Assembly: GCA_020445565.1 (NCBI GenBank)
Contig: JAGRGI010000027.1
Span: 1 to 39,343, forward strand
Direction: 5' to 3'
Source of the DNA: Chromatiales bacterium
GTDB lineage: Bacteria; Pseudomonadota; Gammaproteobacteria; JAGRCI01
DNA: 39,343 bases
The translations under genes and the position numbers were made by a program. The notes beneath the pieces are model-generated. The model was not told the DNA's origin. It saw only the letters and a list, made by a program, of their open reading frames with translations, and did not search any database. Below, in pieces: positions 1 through 9,696 of this stretch; position 1 is the stretch's first letter, and each line of letters opens with the position of its first letter.

Positions 1-41
1 ACGCCGCCCTTCTGATTGGCGATGGATATGATTCTGCCCAT
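1..41 (-). CDS. parA: ParA chromosome partitioning ATPase, N-terminal fragment
   Basis: Only the first 13 codons and part of the 14th lie in the window; the gene continues off the left edge. From the ATG at 41 the minus strand reads MGRIISIANQKGGV, the start of the deviant Walker A motif (KGGVGKT) of ParA/Soj ATPases. ParA uses ATP-dependent DNA binding to move ParB-parS complexes and segregate origins. A GGGTGA stretch just upstream can serve as ribosome binding site. The gene follows rsmG by 42 bases in the same direction, the usual mnmG-rsmG-parA-parB order. Two parS sites in recF in this window fit an active ParAB system. The identity rests on the short motif plus synteny. Confidence 0.85.
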   Translation of the reverse strand, partial: MGRIISIANQKGG

Positions 42-83
42 GGTGATTCACCCGCCCGTTGGCGTATTCAAACCCGTCGGTCT

Positions 84-746
84 TTATTGCGTGGCGGCAT
101 CGCGCCGGAGTCGCACCAGTGTGCGTTCGCTGTCATCGGCCGAATACAGCTCGATTATGTCTACCAGACGGTAACCCGCTGGCAGATTCCGCAGCTCGGC
201 TTCCACGCCACGGGCCTTCATGGCCAGCACGCGGGTCGCGGGACCGATGCAGGCCGCGCTGGTGGTCAGAAAATCCGCCAGACTGGCGAATGCCCGGCTG
301 ACCACGGTGTCCGGCGGCGGATCGGGCCTGTAGGTCTCGATACGCCCATGCACCACCTGCACGTTTGCCAATGAAAGCTCGGCGACGACCTGTTGTAGAA
401 ATCGGGTTTTCTTCCCGTTGCTGTCCAACAAGGTGAATTGCAGCTCCGGCCGGTGCAGGGCCAGAGGGATTCCCGGCAGGCCGGCGCCGGTACCGACATC
501 CAGGACACGCTGGCCTTGCAGGTATGGAGCGATCGTCAAACTATCGATCAGATGGCGATCGATCATGGCCAGTGGATCGCGCACCGAGGTCAGATTGTAG
601 ACGCGATTCCATTTGTGGAGCAACGCCACATAGGCCAGATAGGCCACGATCGGCTCCGCCTCGGGGTTCAGACCCAGGGCGCGGAGACCGGCTTGCAGCA
701 GTGATTCGGACTCAGCCGGCAGACCGGCGTAGGGCATGGGAGGCAT
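84..746 (-). CDS. rsmG: 16S rRNA (guanine-527-N7)-methyltransferase RsmG (GidB)
   Basis: RsmG methylates N7 of G527 in 16S rRNA with S-adenosylmethionine (SAM). The protein has the family signature [13 protein letters not shown] near residue 50, then the SAM-binding loop [10 protein letters not shown] near residues 83-92, [12 protein letters not shown] and the SRAFASL segment. Length (about 220 residues) is normal. The start is uncertain: GTG at 752, ATG at 746 and ATG at 737 are all in frame and none has a convincing ribosome binding site. ATG 746 is used here. Every choice overlaps the end of mnmG (stop at 712-714), so the two genes are translationally linked. Loss of RsmG in other bacteria gives low-level streptomycin resistance. 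Confidence 0.95.
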   Translation of the reverse strand: MPPMPYAGLPAESESLLQAGLRALGLNPEAEPIVAYLAYVALLHKWNRVYNLTSVRDPLAMIDRHLIDSLTIAPYLQGQRVLDVGTGAGLPGIPLALHRPELQFTLLDSNGKKTRFLQQVVAELSLANVQVVHGRIETYRPDPPPDTVVSRAFASLADFLTTSAACIGPATRVLAMKARGVEAELRNLPAGYRLVDIIELYSADDSERTLVRLRRDAATQ

Positions 747-2613
747 TGCCACGCTTGAGATGGATGAGCAGCAGGGAGATCGCCGCCGGGGTGACGCCCG
801 GTATGCGCGCGGCCTGGGCCAGCGTGCTTGGCCGCTGCCGTGAGAGTTTCTCCCTCACCTCGTTGGAAAGGCCGGTCACTCCGGTGTAATCCAGGGTGTC
901 GGGCAGGGGGGTGGTCTCGAAACGGCGATTGCGGTCGATGTCCTGCTGCTGGCGGTCGATATAGCCGGCGTATTTGGCCTGGATTTCCACTTGTTCGGCA
1001 ACCGCGGGGTCATCGCTGCCGGGTCCAATTCCTTGCAGTTGCACCAAGCGATGGTAACTGACCTGAGGACGGCGCAGCAGCTCCAGGGCGGTAACCTCTC
1101 GTTGCAAGGGGGCTCCCAGCAGCTGCTCGGCGTGCTCGCAATCCTGTTCGCGGGGCCGCACCCAAAGATCGGCCAGACGCTGACGTTCGCTTTCGATGGC
1201 TTCGCGCTTGGCTTCGAAGTGCCTCCATTGCTGCTCGCCCACCAGTCCCAGATCGTGGCCCACCTCTGTGAGGCGCAGATCGGCATTGTCCTCGCGCAGC
1301 AACAGGCGGTGTTCCGCGCGGCTGGTAAACATGCGGTAGGGCTCGCGGGTGCCTTGGGTGAGCAAGTCGTCTACCAGCACACCCAGATAAGCCTGGTCGC
1401 GGCGCGGGTACCAGAGCTCGCGCCCCAGCGCTTGCAGGGCGGCGTTGGTCCCGGCCAACAGACCCTGGGCGGCGGCCTCCTCGTAGCCGGTGGTGCCATT
1501 GATCTGACCGGCGAAGAACAGTCCGTTCAGGGGGCGGGTCTGCAACTCCGGTCGCAGGTCACGCGGATCGAAAAAGTCGTATTCGATGGCATAGCCAGGA
1601 CGTGTGATATGGGCCTGCTCGAAACCGGGAATCGAGCGCACCAGGGCCAGTTGGACATCGAAGGGCAGGCTGGTGGAGATGCCGTTGGGGTAGATCTCCA
1701 TGCTCTCCAATCCCTCGGGTTCGACAAAGATCTGATGGGAATCGCGCTCGGCGAAACGCACAATCTTGTCTTCGATGGAGGGGCAATAGCGCGGTCCCAC
1801 GCCTTCGATGACGCCGCTGTACATGGGCGAACGGTCAAGCCCGCCGCGGATGATGGCGTGGGTTTGCTCATTGGTACGGGCAATCCAGCAGGACACCTGG
1901 GGAGGGTGGTCCTCACGACTGCCCTGAAAAGAGAACACCGGACGCGGCTCATCACCGGGTTGTTCCTGCAAACGACCGTAATCGATGCTGCGCCTGTCGA
2001 TGCGGGGCGGTGTGCCGGTCTTCAGGCGATCCACATTCAATGGCAATTCACGCAGGCGGTCAGCCAAACGGATGGAGGGGGGATCGCCGGCCCGGCCACC
2101 CTGGGATTGAGCCAGACCGATATGGATCTTTCCGCCAAGAAACGTGCCGGCAGCCAATACCACAGCGGGTGCACGAAAACGAAGCCCCATCTGGGTGACC
2201 ACACCGACCACGGTCTCACCCTCGACGATGAGATCATCCACAGCCTGTTGAAACAGGGTAAGACCCGGCTGGGTTTCCAGGGCCTTGAGCACCGCTGCCT
2301 TGTAGAGCACCCGGTCGGCCTGAGCGCGGGTTGCCCTTACCGCGGGGCCCTTGCGGGAATTGAGGGTTCGAAAGTGGATACCGGCCCGATCGGCGGCTCC
2401 CGCCATGAGCCCGCCGAGGGCATCGATCTCCTTTACCAGATGGCCTTTGCCAATGCCGCCAATGGCGGGATTGCAGCTCATCTGGCCCAGTGTCTCGATG
2501 TTGTGGGTCAGCAGTAATACCCGCGCACCAATACGCGCGGCGGCCAGGGATGCCTCGGCCCCGGCATGGCCACCACCGATCACGATCACATCGAATTGCG
2601 CAGGATATTCCAC
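712..2613 (-). CDS. mnmG: tRNA uridine-5-carboxymethylaminomethyl modification enzyme MnmG (GidA)
   Basis: MnmG is an FAD enzyme that works with MnmE to place (carboxymethyl)aminomethyl groups on the wobble uridine of tRNAs. The 633 residues match the usual length. The FAD-binding GGGHAG motif is at residues 13-18, followed by the conserved [20 protein letters not shown] stretch and, in the middle, [11 protein letters not shown]. The C-terminal tRNA-binding region is complete. It is the first gene of the leftward mnmG-rsmG-parA unit. A good -10 hexamer, TATACT on the minus strand (2651-2656), lies about 40 bases upstream, but no convincing -35 goes with it. Its partner mnmE lies 7.7 kb away, whereas in Pseudomonas-type maps the two are close. 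Confidence 0.98.
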   Translation of the reverse strand: MEYPAQFDVIVIGGGHAGAEASLAAARIGARVLLLTHNIETLGQMSCNPAIGGIGKGHLVKEIDALGGLMAGAADRAGIHFRTLNSRKGPAVRATRAQADRVLYKAAVLKALETQPGLTLFQQAVDDLIVEGETVVGVVTQMGLRFRAPAVVLAAGTFLGGKIHIGLAQSQGGRAGDPPSIRLADRLRELPLNVDRLKTGTPPRIDRRSIDYGRLQEQPGDEPRPVFSFQGSREDHPPQVSCWIARTNEQTHAIIRGGLDRSPMYSGVIEGVGPRYCPSIEDKIVRFAERDSHQIFVEPEGLESMEIYPNGISTSLPFDVQLALVRSIPGFEQAHITRPGYAIEYDFFDPRDLRPELQTRPLNGLFFAGQINGTTGYEEAAAQGLLAGTNAALQALGRELWYPRRDQAYLGVLVDDLLTQGTREPYRMFTSRAEHRLLLREDNADLRLTEVGHDLGLVGEQQWRHFEAKREAIESERQRLADLWVRPREQDCEHAEQLLGAPLQREVTALELLRRPQVSYHRLVQLQGIGPGSDDPAVAEQVEIQAKYAGYIDRQQQDIDRNRRFETTPLPDTLDYTGVTGLSNEVREKLSRQRPSTLAQAARIPGVTPAAISLLLIHLKRGNASHALRRSAG

Positions 2614-2959
2614 GGACAGCCACAGGCGGGTTCGTTCAGTAAGGCGCGTAAGTATACAGCGGAAAAGGGAAATCCTGCCAGGAGGTGATGATTTTCGCGC
2701 CCGTGTTTCAGTTATCCACCGGCTCTGTCGCTACAGATTTGTATTTAGAAAAATGTTGGTTGTTATGTTGAGGCCTGCGGATATGTGGATGAACTGCCAG
2801 AACGCTTGTATCGTTGGGTTTTGGAGTGGTTCGGGTCTGGGATCAGATCCGGGGATGGGATGCGTGAAGCCTGTGGATGGATTGTGGAGAAAAACGGGCT
2901 TTGCGAAGCGCCTCTGATTCACTACAGTTTTTTCACAGGATTCCAGGGAAACCACTCAC
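2614..2959. other. Candidate chromosomal origin of replication (oriC)
   Basis: This 346-base gap separates the divergent mnmG and moxR genes. It holds four 9-mers close to the DnaA box TTATCCACA: TTATCCACC at 2712-2720 (8/9), and on the minus strand TCATCCACA at 2784-2792 (8/9), CCATCCACA at 2872-2880 (7/9) and TTCTCCACA at 2883-2891 (8/9). Between the first two is an AT-rich stretch, about 2731-2770, that includes GATTTGTATTTAG (2736-2748), which resembles the E. coli oriC 13-mers. In E. coli and Vibrio the origin also sits beside gidA (mnmG), with the unwinding region on the gidA side. The rpmH-dnaA gap (14065-14475), the Pseudomonas location, has no comparable boxes. Mapping by GC skew has not been done. 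Confidence 0.6.
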
Positions 2960-3943
2960 ATGGCGAACGAAAACCTGTTACGGGCGGAAACCAAGCCCGG
3001 CCTCGATGCTTTGGGGGCGGCGGATATCGGCCAATCGGTGACGCAGTTGGTGGACCGCGCCGGGGAGATCATCCTCGGTAAGGAACACAGCGTGCGTCTG
3101 GCCCTGGCCTGTTTGATCGCCCGCGGCCATCTGCTGATCGAGGACCAGCCAGGGGTCGGCAAGACTACCCTGGCGCATCTGCTTGCCCGTTTGCTGGGGC
3201 TGAAATATCAACGCATACAGTTCACCAGCGATCTGTTGCCGGCGGATATCATCGGCGTGTCGATCTATGATCGGGATACCGGCGGTTTCCGTTTCCATCC
3301 TGGGCCGATCTTCGCGCAATTGATTCTCGCCGATGAGATCAATCGCGCGACGCCCAAGACCCAGAGCGCCCTGTTGGAGGCCATGGAAGAGGAGCAGGTA
3401 ACGGTGGATGGCAACAGCCATTCCCTGGATGTGCCGTTCTTTGTGGTAGCGACTCAGAATCCCTTGCAGCAGATCGGCACCTTTCCTTTGCCGGAGTCTC
3501 AGTTGGATCGTTTTTTGATGCGCTTGAGTCTGGGCTACCCGGACTGGCGTGCCGAGCGGGAATTGCTTCAGGGTCGCGATCGGCGCGATATGTTGCGAGA
3601 GTTGGATCCTGCCTGGGACACGCATTGGCTTACCACCATCCAAGCCAAGGCCAGGGAGGTCTATTGTTCTCAACCCCTGGTGGAGTACGTGCAGCGTATT
3701 CTTGATTTCAGCCGACGCTCGGCCCTGTTCGAGCTGGGCCTGTCGCCCCGCGCGGGCCTGGGGCTGTTGGCTGCGGCACGGGCCTGGGCAGTGATGCAGG
3801 GGCGCAATCAGGTGATGCCTGAGGATGTGCAGGCGGTAGGGCCGCACGTGGTTGGACATCGTCTTCGTTTCAGCGGCGGTGTGGACGGTCTGGAAGGGCG
3901 CTCCACCGGCACGTATCTGTTCGAAGCCGTAGAGGTTCCCTAG
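2960..3943 (+). CDS. MoxR-family AAA+ ATPase
   Basis: MoxR ATPases act as chaperone-like machines that often work with a DUF58 or von Willebrand A-domain partner; substrates are mostly unknown. The 327-residue protein has Walker A DQPGVGKT (residues 62-69), Walker B LILADE (121-126) followed by INRATPKTQSALLEAMEE, the sensor segment VVATQNP, and the C-terminal lid domain. Size and motifs are typical of the MRP subfamily. Its stop TAG overlaps the GTG start of the next gene (TAGTG at 3941-3945), so translation is coupled. It is the first gene of a moxR-DUF58-transglutaminase operon, a common trio in proteobacteria, placed here directly next to the candidate origin. Confidence 0.95.
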   Translation: MANENLLRAETKPGLDALGAADIGQSVTQLVDRAGEIILGKEHSVRLALACLIARGHLLIEDQPGVGKTTLAHLLARLLGLKYQRIQFTSDLLPADIIGVSIYDRDTGGFRFHPGPIFAQLILADEINRATPKTQSALLEAMEEEQVTVDGNSHSLDVPFFVVATQNPLQQIGTFPLPESQLDRFLMRLSLGYPDWRAERELLQGRDRRDMLRELDPAWDTHWLTTIQAKAREVYCSQPLVEYVQRILDFSRRSALFELGLSPRAGLGLLAAARAWAVMQGRNQVMPEDVQAVGPHVVGHRLRFSGGVDGLEGRSTGTYLFEAVEVP

Positions 3944-4914
3944 TGAGCTCCCTGGCGCCGGGGGACTTGGTCCGACGGCTGGGTTTGGGACGCATACACC
4001 GGGCACCGGCGGCAGGCGGTTCCGGCATCATGCTGCGGGGACGCAGCATTTATATACTGCCTACCCGGTACGGAATGATGTTCGGTGTGCTGCTGCTGAT
4101 CATGTTGGTGGGTTCCATCAACTACGGCAATAACATGGGTTTTCTGCTGACCTTCATCCTCACCAGCGCTTCGATCAGTTCCCTGTTTCATACCTTTCGC
4201 AATCTGCACGGCATCTATGTGGCCAGTGGTCGCTGCGGCGAATTCTACGCCGGGGAACCCATGGTCTATCCATTGCTGCTGCAAGTGGAAAATCAGCGGC
4301 CCCGCCCCGGTATCGAGGTCATCGGACCTGTGGGGGAACCGCAGCAGGTAAACGTTCCGGCTTCGGGTTTGGCGGAAACCGGTGTGTTGTTTACCGGCGT
4401 GCGTCGTGGCTGGTTCAAACCGGGTGTGGTCCGGCTGGAGACCCGCTATCCATTCGGCCTGTTCCGGGCCTGGGCCTATGTGGAATTGCAACGGCCCTGC
4501 CTGGTCTATCCCATGGTGGGGCCGAGTGGCAGGACGATTCCGCCGGCCGCCATTGGCCCGCTGACCATGGAGGGTTCCAAGAACAGCGGATCGGATGATT
4601 ACCGCGGTTTGCGAAGCTGGCAGCCCGGCGATTCGCCGCGCATGATCCATTGGAAAGCGGCGGCTTGCGAGACCAAAGAACTGATGAGCAAGGTGTTTGG
4701 CTCCCAGGCGGCGGGGGACATGTGGTTGGATTGGGACAGCCTGCCGGAGTTGGGCAGGGAGCAGAGGCTCAGCCAGCTTTGCCGTTGGGTGCTGGATCTC
4801 ACCGCCCAGGGTATCGGCTTTGGTCTGCGTATTCCGGGCACCGAAATTGATCCGGGTACCGGAAACGAGCAGAAGCGCCGTTGCCTGGAAGCCTTGGCCA
4901 AGTTCCCTTCATGA
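3943..4914 (+). CDS. DUF58 domain membrane protein, MoxR partner
   Basis: DUF58 proteins are encoded next to MoxR ATPases and are thought to be their partners or clients at the membrane. The 323-residue protein has two adjacent hydrophobic segments at about residues 45-80, then a soluble part with the family core motif DYRGLRSWQPGD followed by IHWKAAA (about residues 222-246). The start is a GTG that overlaps the moxR stop codon. Its own stop TGA overlaps the next ATG (ATGA at 4911-4914), so all three genes of this operon are stop/start coupled. The biochemical role is unknown. Confidence 0.9.
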   Translation: MSSLAPGDLVRRLGLGRIHRAPAAGGSGIMLRGRSIYILPTRYGMMFGVLLLIMLVGSINYGNNMGFLLTFILTSASISSLFHTFRNLHGIYVASGRCGEFYAGEPMVYPLLLQVENQRPRPGIEVIGPVGEPQQVNVPASGLAETGVLFTGVRRGWFKPGVVRLETRYPFGLFRAWAYVELQRPCLVYPMVGPSGRTIPPAAIGPLTMEGSKNSGSDDYRGLRSWQPGDSPRMIHWKAAACETKELMSKVFGSQAAGDMWLDWDSLPELGREQRLSQLCRWVLDLTAQGIGFGLRIPGTEIDPGTGNEQKRRCLEALAKFPS

Positions 4915-6908
4915 ACGATCAGGAAAACCTCAGCCGCGCCTTGCAGATCAAGCTTAGCCTGGGCGTGATCGCACTGTCCCTTCCACACCTGGGCTATCTG
5001 CCGATTTCCCTGGCCGTGGGAATGGTGCTGCTTTGGATCTGGCGGATGGGGGTAAGCCTGGAGCGTCTGCCGGCACCGGGCCGCTGGTTGTTGCTGCTGG
5101 TGACACTGGGCAGTTGCATCTATGTGGTCGGTCACTATGGCGGTGTGCTGGGACGGGACGCCGGGGTGGCCCTGCTCACCCTGATGTTGGCGCTCAAGCT
5201 GCTGGAGATGCGCACCATTCGGGACGGTTACCTGACCATTCTGTTGAGTTTCTTTCTGTCAATCAGCCATTTTCTTTTCAGTCAGGAAATACCCGTGGTG
5301 CTGTATGTGTTCGCCGTCACGGCCTATTTGCTGATCTTGCTGAAGGCGCTGGAATTTCCCGACCCGGAGTCGGGGACGGCAGGGGGATTGGGCTTGATAG
5401 TGAAGATCGTCCTTCAGGGGTTGCCCCTGGTGGCGGTGCTGTTCATCCTGTTTCCGCGCCTTTCCGGCCCGCTCTGGAACCTCGACCTGGATGGAAGTTC
5501 CGCGGTCAGCGGCCTGGACGACGAGATGAGTCCGGGCCGGATCAGCCGCCTGAGCCAGTCGGACGAAGTCGCTTTTCGGGTGGAATTTCGTAGCGAAGTG
5601 CCGGCGACGGAGGAACTTTATTGGCGCGGCCCGGTGCTTTGGCACACCGATGGCCGCACCTGGAGGGCAGAGCCCCCCGGCGCAAGACCATCGAACGGCG
5701 GGGAGACCGGCAAGGTGATCGCCGAAGGTGAACCGGTCATCTACAACCTTACCCTGGAGCCCCATCGGCGCACCTGGATCTTTGCCCTGGATATGCCCAT
5801 ACAATGGGACGATCGTTACCAGGCAACTGCGGAAGGCAACCTGGTGGCCAGATCCAAACTGCGCGATCGGCAGCGCTATACGGCTACTTCCGTGCTGCGT
5901 TATCGCACTGCGGGACTGAGCGGCCGGGATTGGGAATGGGGCACGCAATTGCCAGACGGGCTCAGCCCCAGGGTGAAGGACTTGGCGCAACGCTGGCGGA
6001 GCGAGGCGGTAAGCGATATTGCCGTTGCCGAACAGGCACTGGCGTATTTTCGCCAGCAGCCCTTCGTCTATACCCTGCAACCGCCGCCGCTGGGCGCGGA
6101 CCCGGTGGACGAGTTTCTGTTCGATACCCGCCAGGGGTTTTGTGAGCATTATTCGTCGGCCTTTACCACCTTGATGCGTGCTGCCGGCATCCCTGCACGC
6201 GTGGTTACAGGGTATCAAGGTGGCGAACGCAATCCCCTGGCGCGATATTTCATCGTACGTCAGGCTCAGGCCCACGCCTGGGCCGAGGTCTGGCTGGAAG
6301 ACCGTGGCTGGGTTCGGTTCGACCCTACCGCCGCGGTGGCGCCGGAACGGGTCAGGTTGAGTGTGGACAGTGCCGCCGTGGGAGAGCGCGGCGAGGTCCG
6401 CTTTCGGGTCAAGGGCGATTGGCTGCGTCAGGCCATGGACCAGCTCGGCTATGGCTGGGATGCGGTTAGCGCATCCTGGAACGAATGGGTGCTGGCCTAC
6501 GGTCCGGACAGCCAGCGTGCCCTGCTGCGCCGTCTGGGGTTGGACCGGCTCGACTGGGCAGGGCTGGGCATACTGTTGTTGGTCGGCTTAGGCGTGGCAC
6601 TGGGGTTGGCCTGGTTGTTGTCTGGCCGGCGCGCTACGAAGGAAGCCTACCCTGAGAATCGGATCTTTCAGAGATTCCGCGAAAAACTGGCCAAAGTAGG
6701 GGTTCGTTCGAAACCCCACGAGGGACCCAACGCCTTTCAACGGCGGATTGCCGTTGCCAGACCAGACCTGTCCAAATCGGTAGAGCCTATTGTTTGCCTG
6801 TACGTGCAACTGCATTACGGGCGGCCAATAAACGATGAGGAAACACGCCGGCATCTGCGTGCCTTGAGGGTGCTGGTGAATCGGTTCAAACCCAAGACAT
6901 CCCTTTGA
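4911..6908 (+). CDS. Membrane transglutaminase-like protein (TgpA / DUF3488 family)
   Basis: The 665-residue protein starts with several transmembrane helices (about residues 20-200). A periplasmic transglutaminase-core domain follows, with the triad Cys411 (GFCEHYSS), His455 (AHAWAEVW) and Asp471 (RFDPTAA). One more helix lies near residues 550-570, and a cytoplasmic DUF4129-like tail ends the protein. The best characterised relative is P. aeruginosa TgpA, which is linked to viability and envelope function. The start at ATG 4911, overlapping the DUF58 stop as ATGA, is preferred over a TTG 30 bases upstream. With MoxR and DUF58 it probably forms a membrane-associated unit acting on envelope proteins or peptides. 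The substrate is not known. Confidence 0.92.
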   Translation: MNDQENLSRALQIKLSLGVIALSLPHLGYLPISLAVGMVLLWIWRMGVSLERLPAPGRWLLLLVTLGSCIYVVGHYGGVLGRDAGVALLTLMLALKLLEMRTIRDGYLTILLSFFLSISHFLFSQEIPVVLYVFAVTAYLLILLKALEFPDPESGTAGGLGLIVKIVLQGLPLVAVLFILFPRLSGPLWNLDLDGSSAVSGLDDEMSPGRISRLSQSDEVAFRVEFRSEVPATEELYWRGPVLWHTDGRTWRAEPPGARPSNGGETGKVIAEGEPVIYNLTLEPHRRTWIFALDMPIQWDDRYQATAEGNLVARSKLRDRQRYTATSVLRYRTAGLSGRDWEWGTQLPDGLSPRVKDLAQRWRSEAVSDIAVAEQALAYFRQQPFVYTLQPPPLGADPVDEFLFDTRQGFCEHYSSAFTTLMRAAGIPARVVTGYQGGERNPLARYFIVRQAQAHAWAEVWLEDRGWVRFDPTAAVAPERVRLSVDSAAVGERGEVRFRVKGDWLRQAMDQLGYGWDAVSASWNEWVLAYGPDSQRALLRRLGLDRLDWAGLGILLLVGLGVALGLAWLLSGRRATKEAYPENRIFQRFREKLAKVGVRSKPHEGPNAFQRRIAVARPDLSKSVEPIVCLYVQLHYGRPINDEETRRHLRALRVLVNRFKPKTSL

Positions 6909-6999
6909 GCTGTTTGCGGAAGGAGGGGATGTACGTTCCCGATTGTAGGTTTAGGTGCCCCGTTTGGGATCGTTTGGCCAGCGGAGGACGAATTTTCGA

Positions 7000-7027
7000 T
7001 TGCGCGTTTGTCGTACCGGCGTAGACT
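7000..7027 (+). promoter_or_regulatory. Possible sigma-70 promoter for the decarboxylase gene
   Basis: TTGCGC (7000-7005) and TAGACT (7022-7027) are separated by 16 bases, and the ATG follows 39 bases later. Both hexamers match consensus only in part. It is the best pair I could see in the 158-base gap after the transglutaminase gene. A TATTAT at about 7040-7045 is an alternative -10 without a clear -35. Confidence 0.3.
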
Positions 7028-7066
7028 CCGCGCATTCCATATTATCTACAGCGAGAGGCTGCGGCG

Positions 7067-9310
7067 ATGCGTTTTCGTTTTCCGATCATCATCGTGGACG
7101 AGGATTTTCGCTCGGAGAATGCCAGCGGCACAGGTATTCGGGGACTGGCCAAGGCCATTGAGGACGAGGGTGTCGAGGTCTTCGGGGTGACCAGCTTTGG
7201 CGATGTTTCCTCATTCGCCCAACAACAGAGCAGGGCCTCGGCCTTCATCCTGTCCATTGACGACGAGCAATGCAGTTCGCCGGATCTGGCCAAGGAGGCG
7301 ATCGACCAACTGCGGGCCTTTGTGGAGGAGATCCGCTTTCGCAATGCGGACCTGCCGATCTTTCTCTACGGCGAGACGCGTACCTCCCGGCATATCCCCA
7401 ATGATGTGCTCAAGGAATTACACGGCTTCATACACATGTTCGAGGACACCCCGGAGTTTGTCGCCCGCTACATCGTGCGGGAGGCGCGCAACTACCTGGA
7501 CAGTCTGCCACCGCCGTTTTTCCGTGCCTTAACCCATTATGCGGCAGACAGTTCCTATTCCTGGCACTGTCCGGGGCATTCTGGCGGCGTGGCTTTTCTC
7601 AAGAGTCCGGTGGGGCAGATGTTTCACCAGTATTTCGGAGAAAACCTGCTTCGCGCCGATGTTTGCAACGCGGTGGATGAGCTGGGACAGCTCTTGGATC
7701 ACACCGGGCCGGTGGCCGCGAGCGAACGCAATGCTGCGCGAATTTTTGGTGTCGATCACCTGTTTTTTGTCACCAATGGGACCTCCACCTCCAACAAGAT
7801 CGTCTGGCATTCCACCGTGGCCCCGGATGATATCGTGGTGGTGGATCGCAACTGTCATAAGTCGGTGCTTCACGCCATCACCATGACCGGCGCGATTCCG
7901 GTATTCCTGACGCCGACGCGCAACCATTTCGGCATCATAGGGCCGATCCCGAAATCCGAGTTTGCCTGGGAAAACATCGAAAAGAAAATCGCCGAGCATC
8001 CCTTCGCCAAGCATGTGGAAGGTCGGCCCCGCATTCTTACCATTACCCAGAGCACTTACGATGGTGTGCTTTACAACGTAGAGACCATCAAAGAGATGCT
8101 GGACGGTCGCATCGATACCCTGCATTTCGACGAGGCCTGGTTGCCTCACGCGGCGTTTCATGATTTTTACCGGGATATGCACGCTATCGGGAAACTTCGC
8201 CCGCGTTGCAGGGAATCCATGGTGTTTGCCACGCAGTCGACCCACAAACTGTTGGCGGGCCTGTCGCAGGCATCGCAGATCCTGGTGCAGGATTCCGACA
8301 AGACACAGTTGGACAGCGACGTGTTCAACGAGGCTTTTTTAATGCACATGTCCACTTCGCCGCAGTATGCCATCATCGCCTCCTGCGATGTGGCGGCGGC
8401 CATGATGGAACCGCCTGGTGGTACCGCCCTGGTGGAGGAATCCATCCTGGAGGCCCTGGATTTTCGACGTTCGATGCGCAAGGTGGATGAGGAATTCGGT
8501 GATTCCTGGTGGTTTAAGGTCTGGGGGCCGGAGGAATTGGCGGATGAGGGGATAGGCGAGCGGGAGGACTGGGTGCTGCGTGCCGGGGAACGTTGGCACG
8601 GTTTTGAGAATCTGGAACCGGGTTTCAATATGCTCGATCCGATCAAGGCCACGGTCATTACGCCGGGTCTGGATGTGGAGGGCGATTTTCACGACTGGGG
8701 CATCCCCGCCAGTGTGGTGACGAAATACCTGGCAGAACACGGTATTGTGGTAGAAAAAACCGGCCTTTATTCATTCTTCATCATGTTTACCATCGGCATC
8801 ACCAAGGGCCGTTGGAACACCATGGTGACCGAGTTGCAGCAGTTCAAGGACGACTATGATGAAAACCGCCCGCTATGGCGGGTGTTGCCGGAATTTGTCG
8901 CCAAGTATCCGCGTTACGAACGCATTGGTCTGAAGGATCTGTGTGAGCGTATCCACGGCTTTTACAAGGAAAACGATGTTGCCCGCCTAACCACACAGAT
9001 GTATCTGTCCGACATGGAGGTGGCGATGAAACCCTCTGACGCCTTCGCCTGCATGGCCCGGCGGGAGATAGAACGGGTCGAGGTCGACAAGCTGGTCGGC
9101 CGTATCACCAGTATTTTGCTGACGCCCTATCCGCCTGGCATTCCGTTGCTGATACCCGGCGAGCGTTTCAATGAGACCATCGTTCGTTATCTGGATTTTG
9201 CCCGCGAATTCAATGAGCAGTTTCCCGGTTTTGAGACCGACATCCACGGCTTGGTCAAAGGGCAAATCGACGGATCGACGAAGTATTATGTGGATTGTGT
9301 GAGGGATTGA
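7067..9310 (+). CDS. Orn/Lys/Arg decarboxylase, PLP-dependent, probably lysine decarboxylase (LdcA-like)
   Basis: This is a fold-type I pyridoxal-phosphate (PLP) decarboxylase of 747 residues with all three family domains. Residues 1-140 form the N-terminal receiver-like wing. The large PLP domain follows, with HKSVLHAITMTGAIP and the Schiff-base lysine Lys394 in QSTHKLLAGLSQAS. The last is the C-terminal domain ending in YYVDCVRD. Such enzymes decarboxylate basic amino acids to polyamines and consume a proton, which helps acid tolerance. The sequence resembles P. aeruginosa LdcA (lysine to cadaverine) more than the arginine enzyme AdiA, judged from memory of the motifs. The substrate therefore remains an inference. 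It stands alone with no antiporter gene beside it; a GAGAGG stretch upstream of the ATG can act as ribosome binding site. Confidence 0.93.
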   Translation: MRFRFPIIIVDEDFRSENASGTGIRGLAKAIEDEGVEVFGVTSFGDVSSFAQQQSRASAFILSIDDEQCSSPDLAKEAIDQLRAFVEEIRFRNADLPIFLYGETRTSRHIPNDVLKELHGFIHMFEDTPEFVARYIVREARNYLDSLPPPFFRALTHYAADSSYSWHCPGHSGGVAFLKSPVGQMFHQYFGENLLRADVCNAVDELGQLLDHTGPVAASERNAARIFGVDHLFFVTNGTSTSNKIVWHSTVAPDDIVVVDRNCHKSVLHAITMTGAIPVFLTPTRNHFGIIGPIPKSEFAWENIEKKIAEHPFAKHVEGRPRILTITQSTYDGVLYNVETIKEMLDGRIDTLHFDEAWLPHAAFHDFYRDMHAIGKLRPRCRESMVFATQSTHKLLAGLSQASQILVQDSDKTQLDSDVFNEAFLMHMSTSPQYAIIASCDVAAAMMEPPGGTALVEESILEALDFRRSMRKVDEEFGDSWWFKVWGPEELADEGIGEREDWVLRAGERWHGFENLEPGFNMLDPIKATVITPGLDVEGDFHDWGIPASVVTKYLAEHGIVVEKTGLYSFFIMFTIGITKGRWNTMVTELQQFKDDYDENRPLWRVLPEFVAKYPRYERIGLKDLCERIHGFYKENDVARLTTQMYLSDMEVAMKPSDAFACMARREIERVEVDKLVGRITSILLTPYPPGIPLLIPGERFNETIVRYLDFAREFNEQFPGFETDIHGLVKGQIDGSTKYYVDCVRD

Positions 9311-9696
9311 TGGTCGCGTTTGTTCTAACTGTTCAGCACATCGGGCATGACCCGCACAGGGATGGCGGTTTGCTCAAGGAGACGCGTGCTTGGATGCAGT
9401 CCTGCCGCGCTAGCGCTATCCTGTGTCGCTTGCAGGTCCTGCTTTTCACATCTTTGTGAAAGGCGTTCGTCGCAATGGAACCCACCCCTGGCGCTGGCCT
9501 CCTTCCGCAACCTCACGACTCTCCGTTCAACTCGGTGGTAGCTGATTGGTTACGATTATTGTCGGTCTGAGGAATGCGCTTTGAGACATCGGTAGAGGCT
9601 GGTTTGCATGGTTTACTGATTCCCGCCAGTTCTTCGATCACAATTGCGGAGTTGGTGTACTATTTGGTTATCTTGAAACCAGATGCAAAAATGGTC
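9311..9696. other. Intergenic region with no supported gene
   Basis: These 386 bases separate the decarboxylase from the Uma2-type gene. The short reading frames here look non-coding in composition. The only structure I see is a small inverted repeat, TTTCACA-N4-TGTGAAA at 9444-9461. No good U-tract terminator and no convincing promoter were found. Confidence 0.5.

Noticed and set aside
991-2517. Long plus-strand open frame of 508 codons
   Set aside because: It is antisense to mnmG, which is fully conserved; the frame is a by-product of GC-rich codon use and shows no domain.
9444-9461. Inverted repeat TTTCACA-N4-TGTGAAA as a CRP site
   Set aside because: The half-sites are in the reverse orientation to the CRP consensus TGTGA-N6-TCACA, and no promoter is visible near it.
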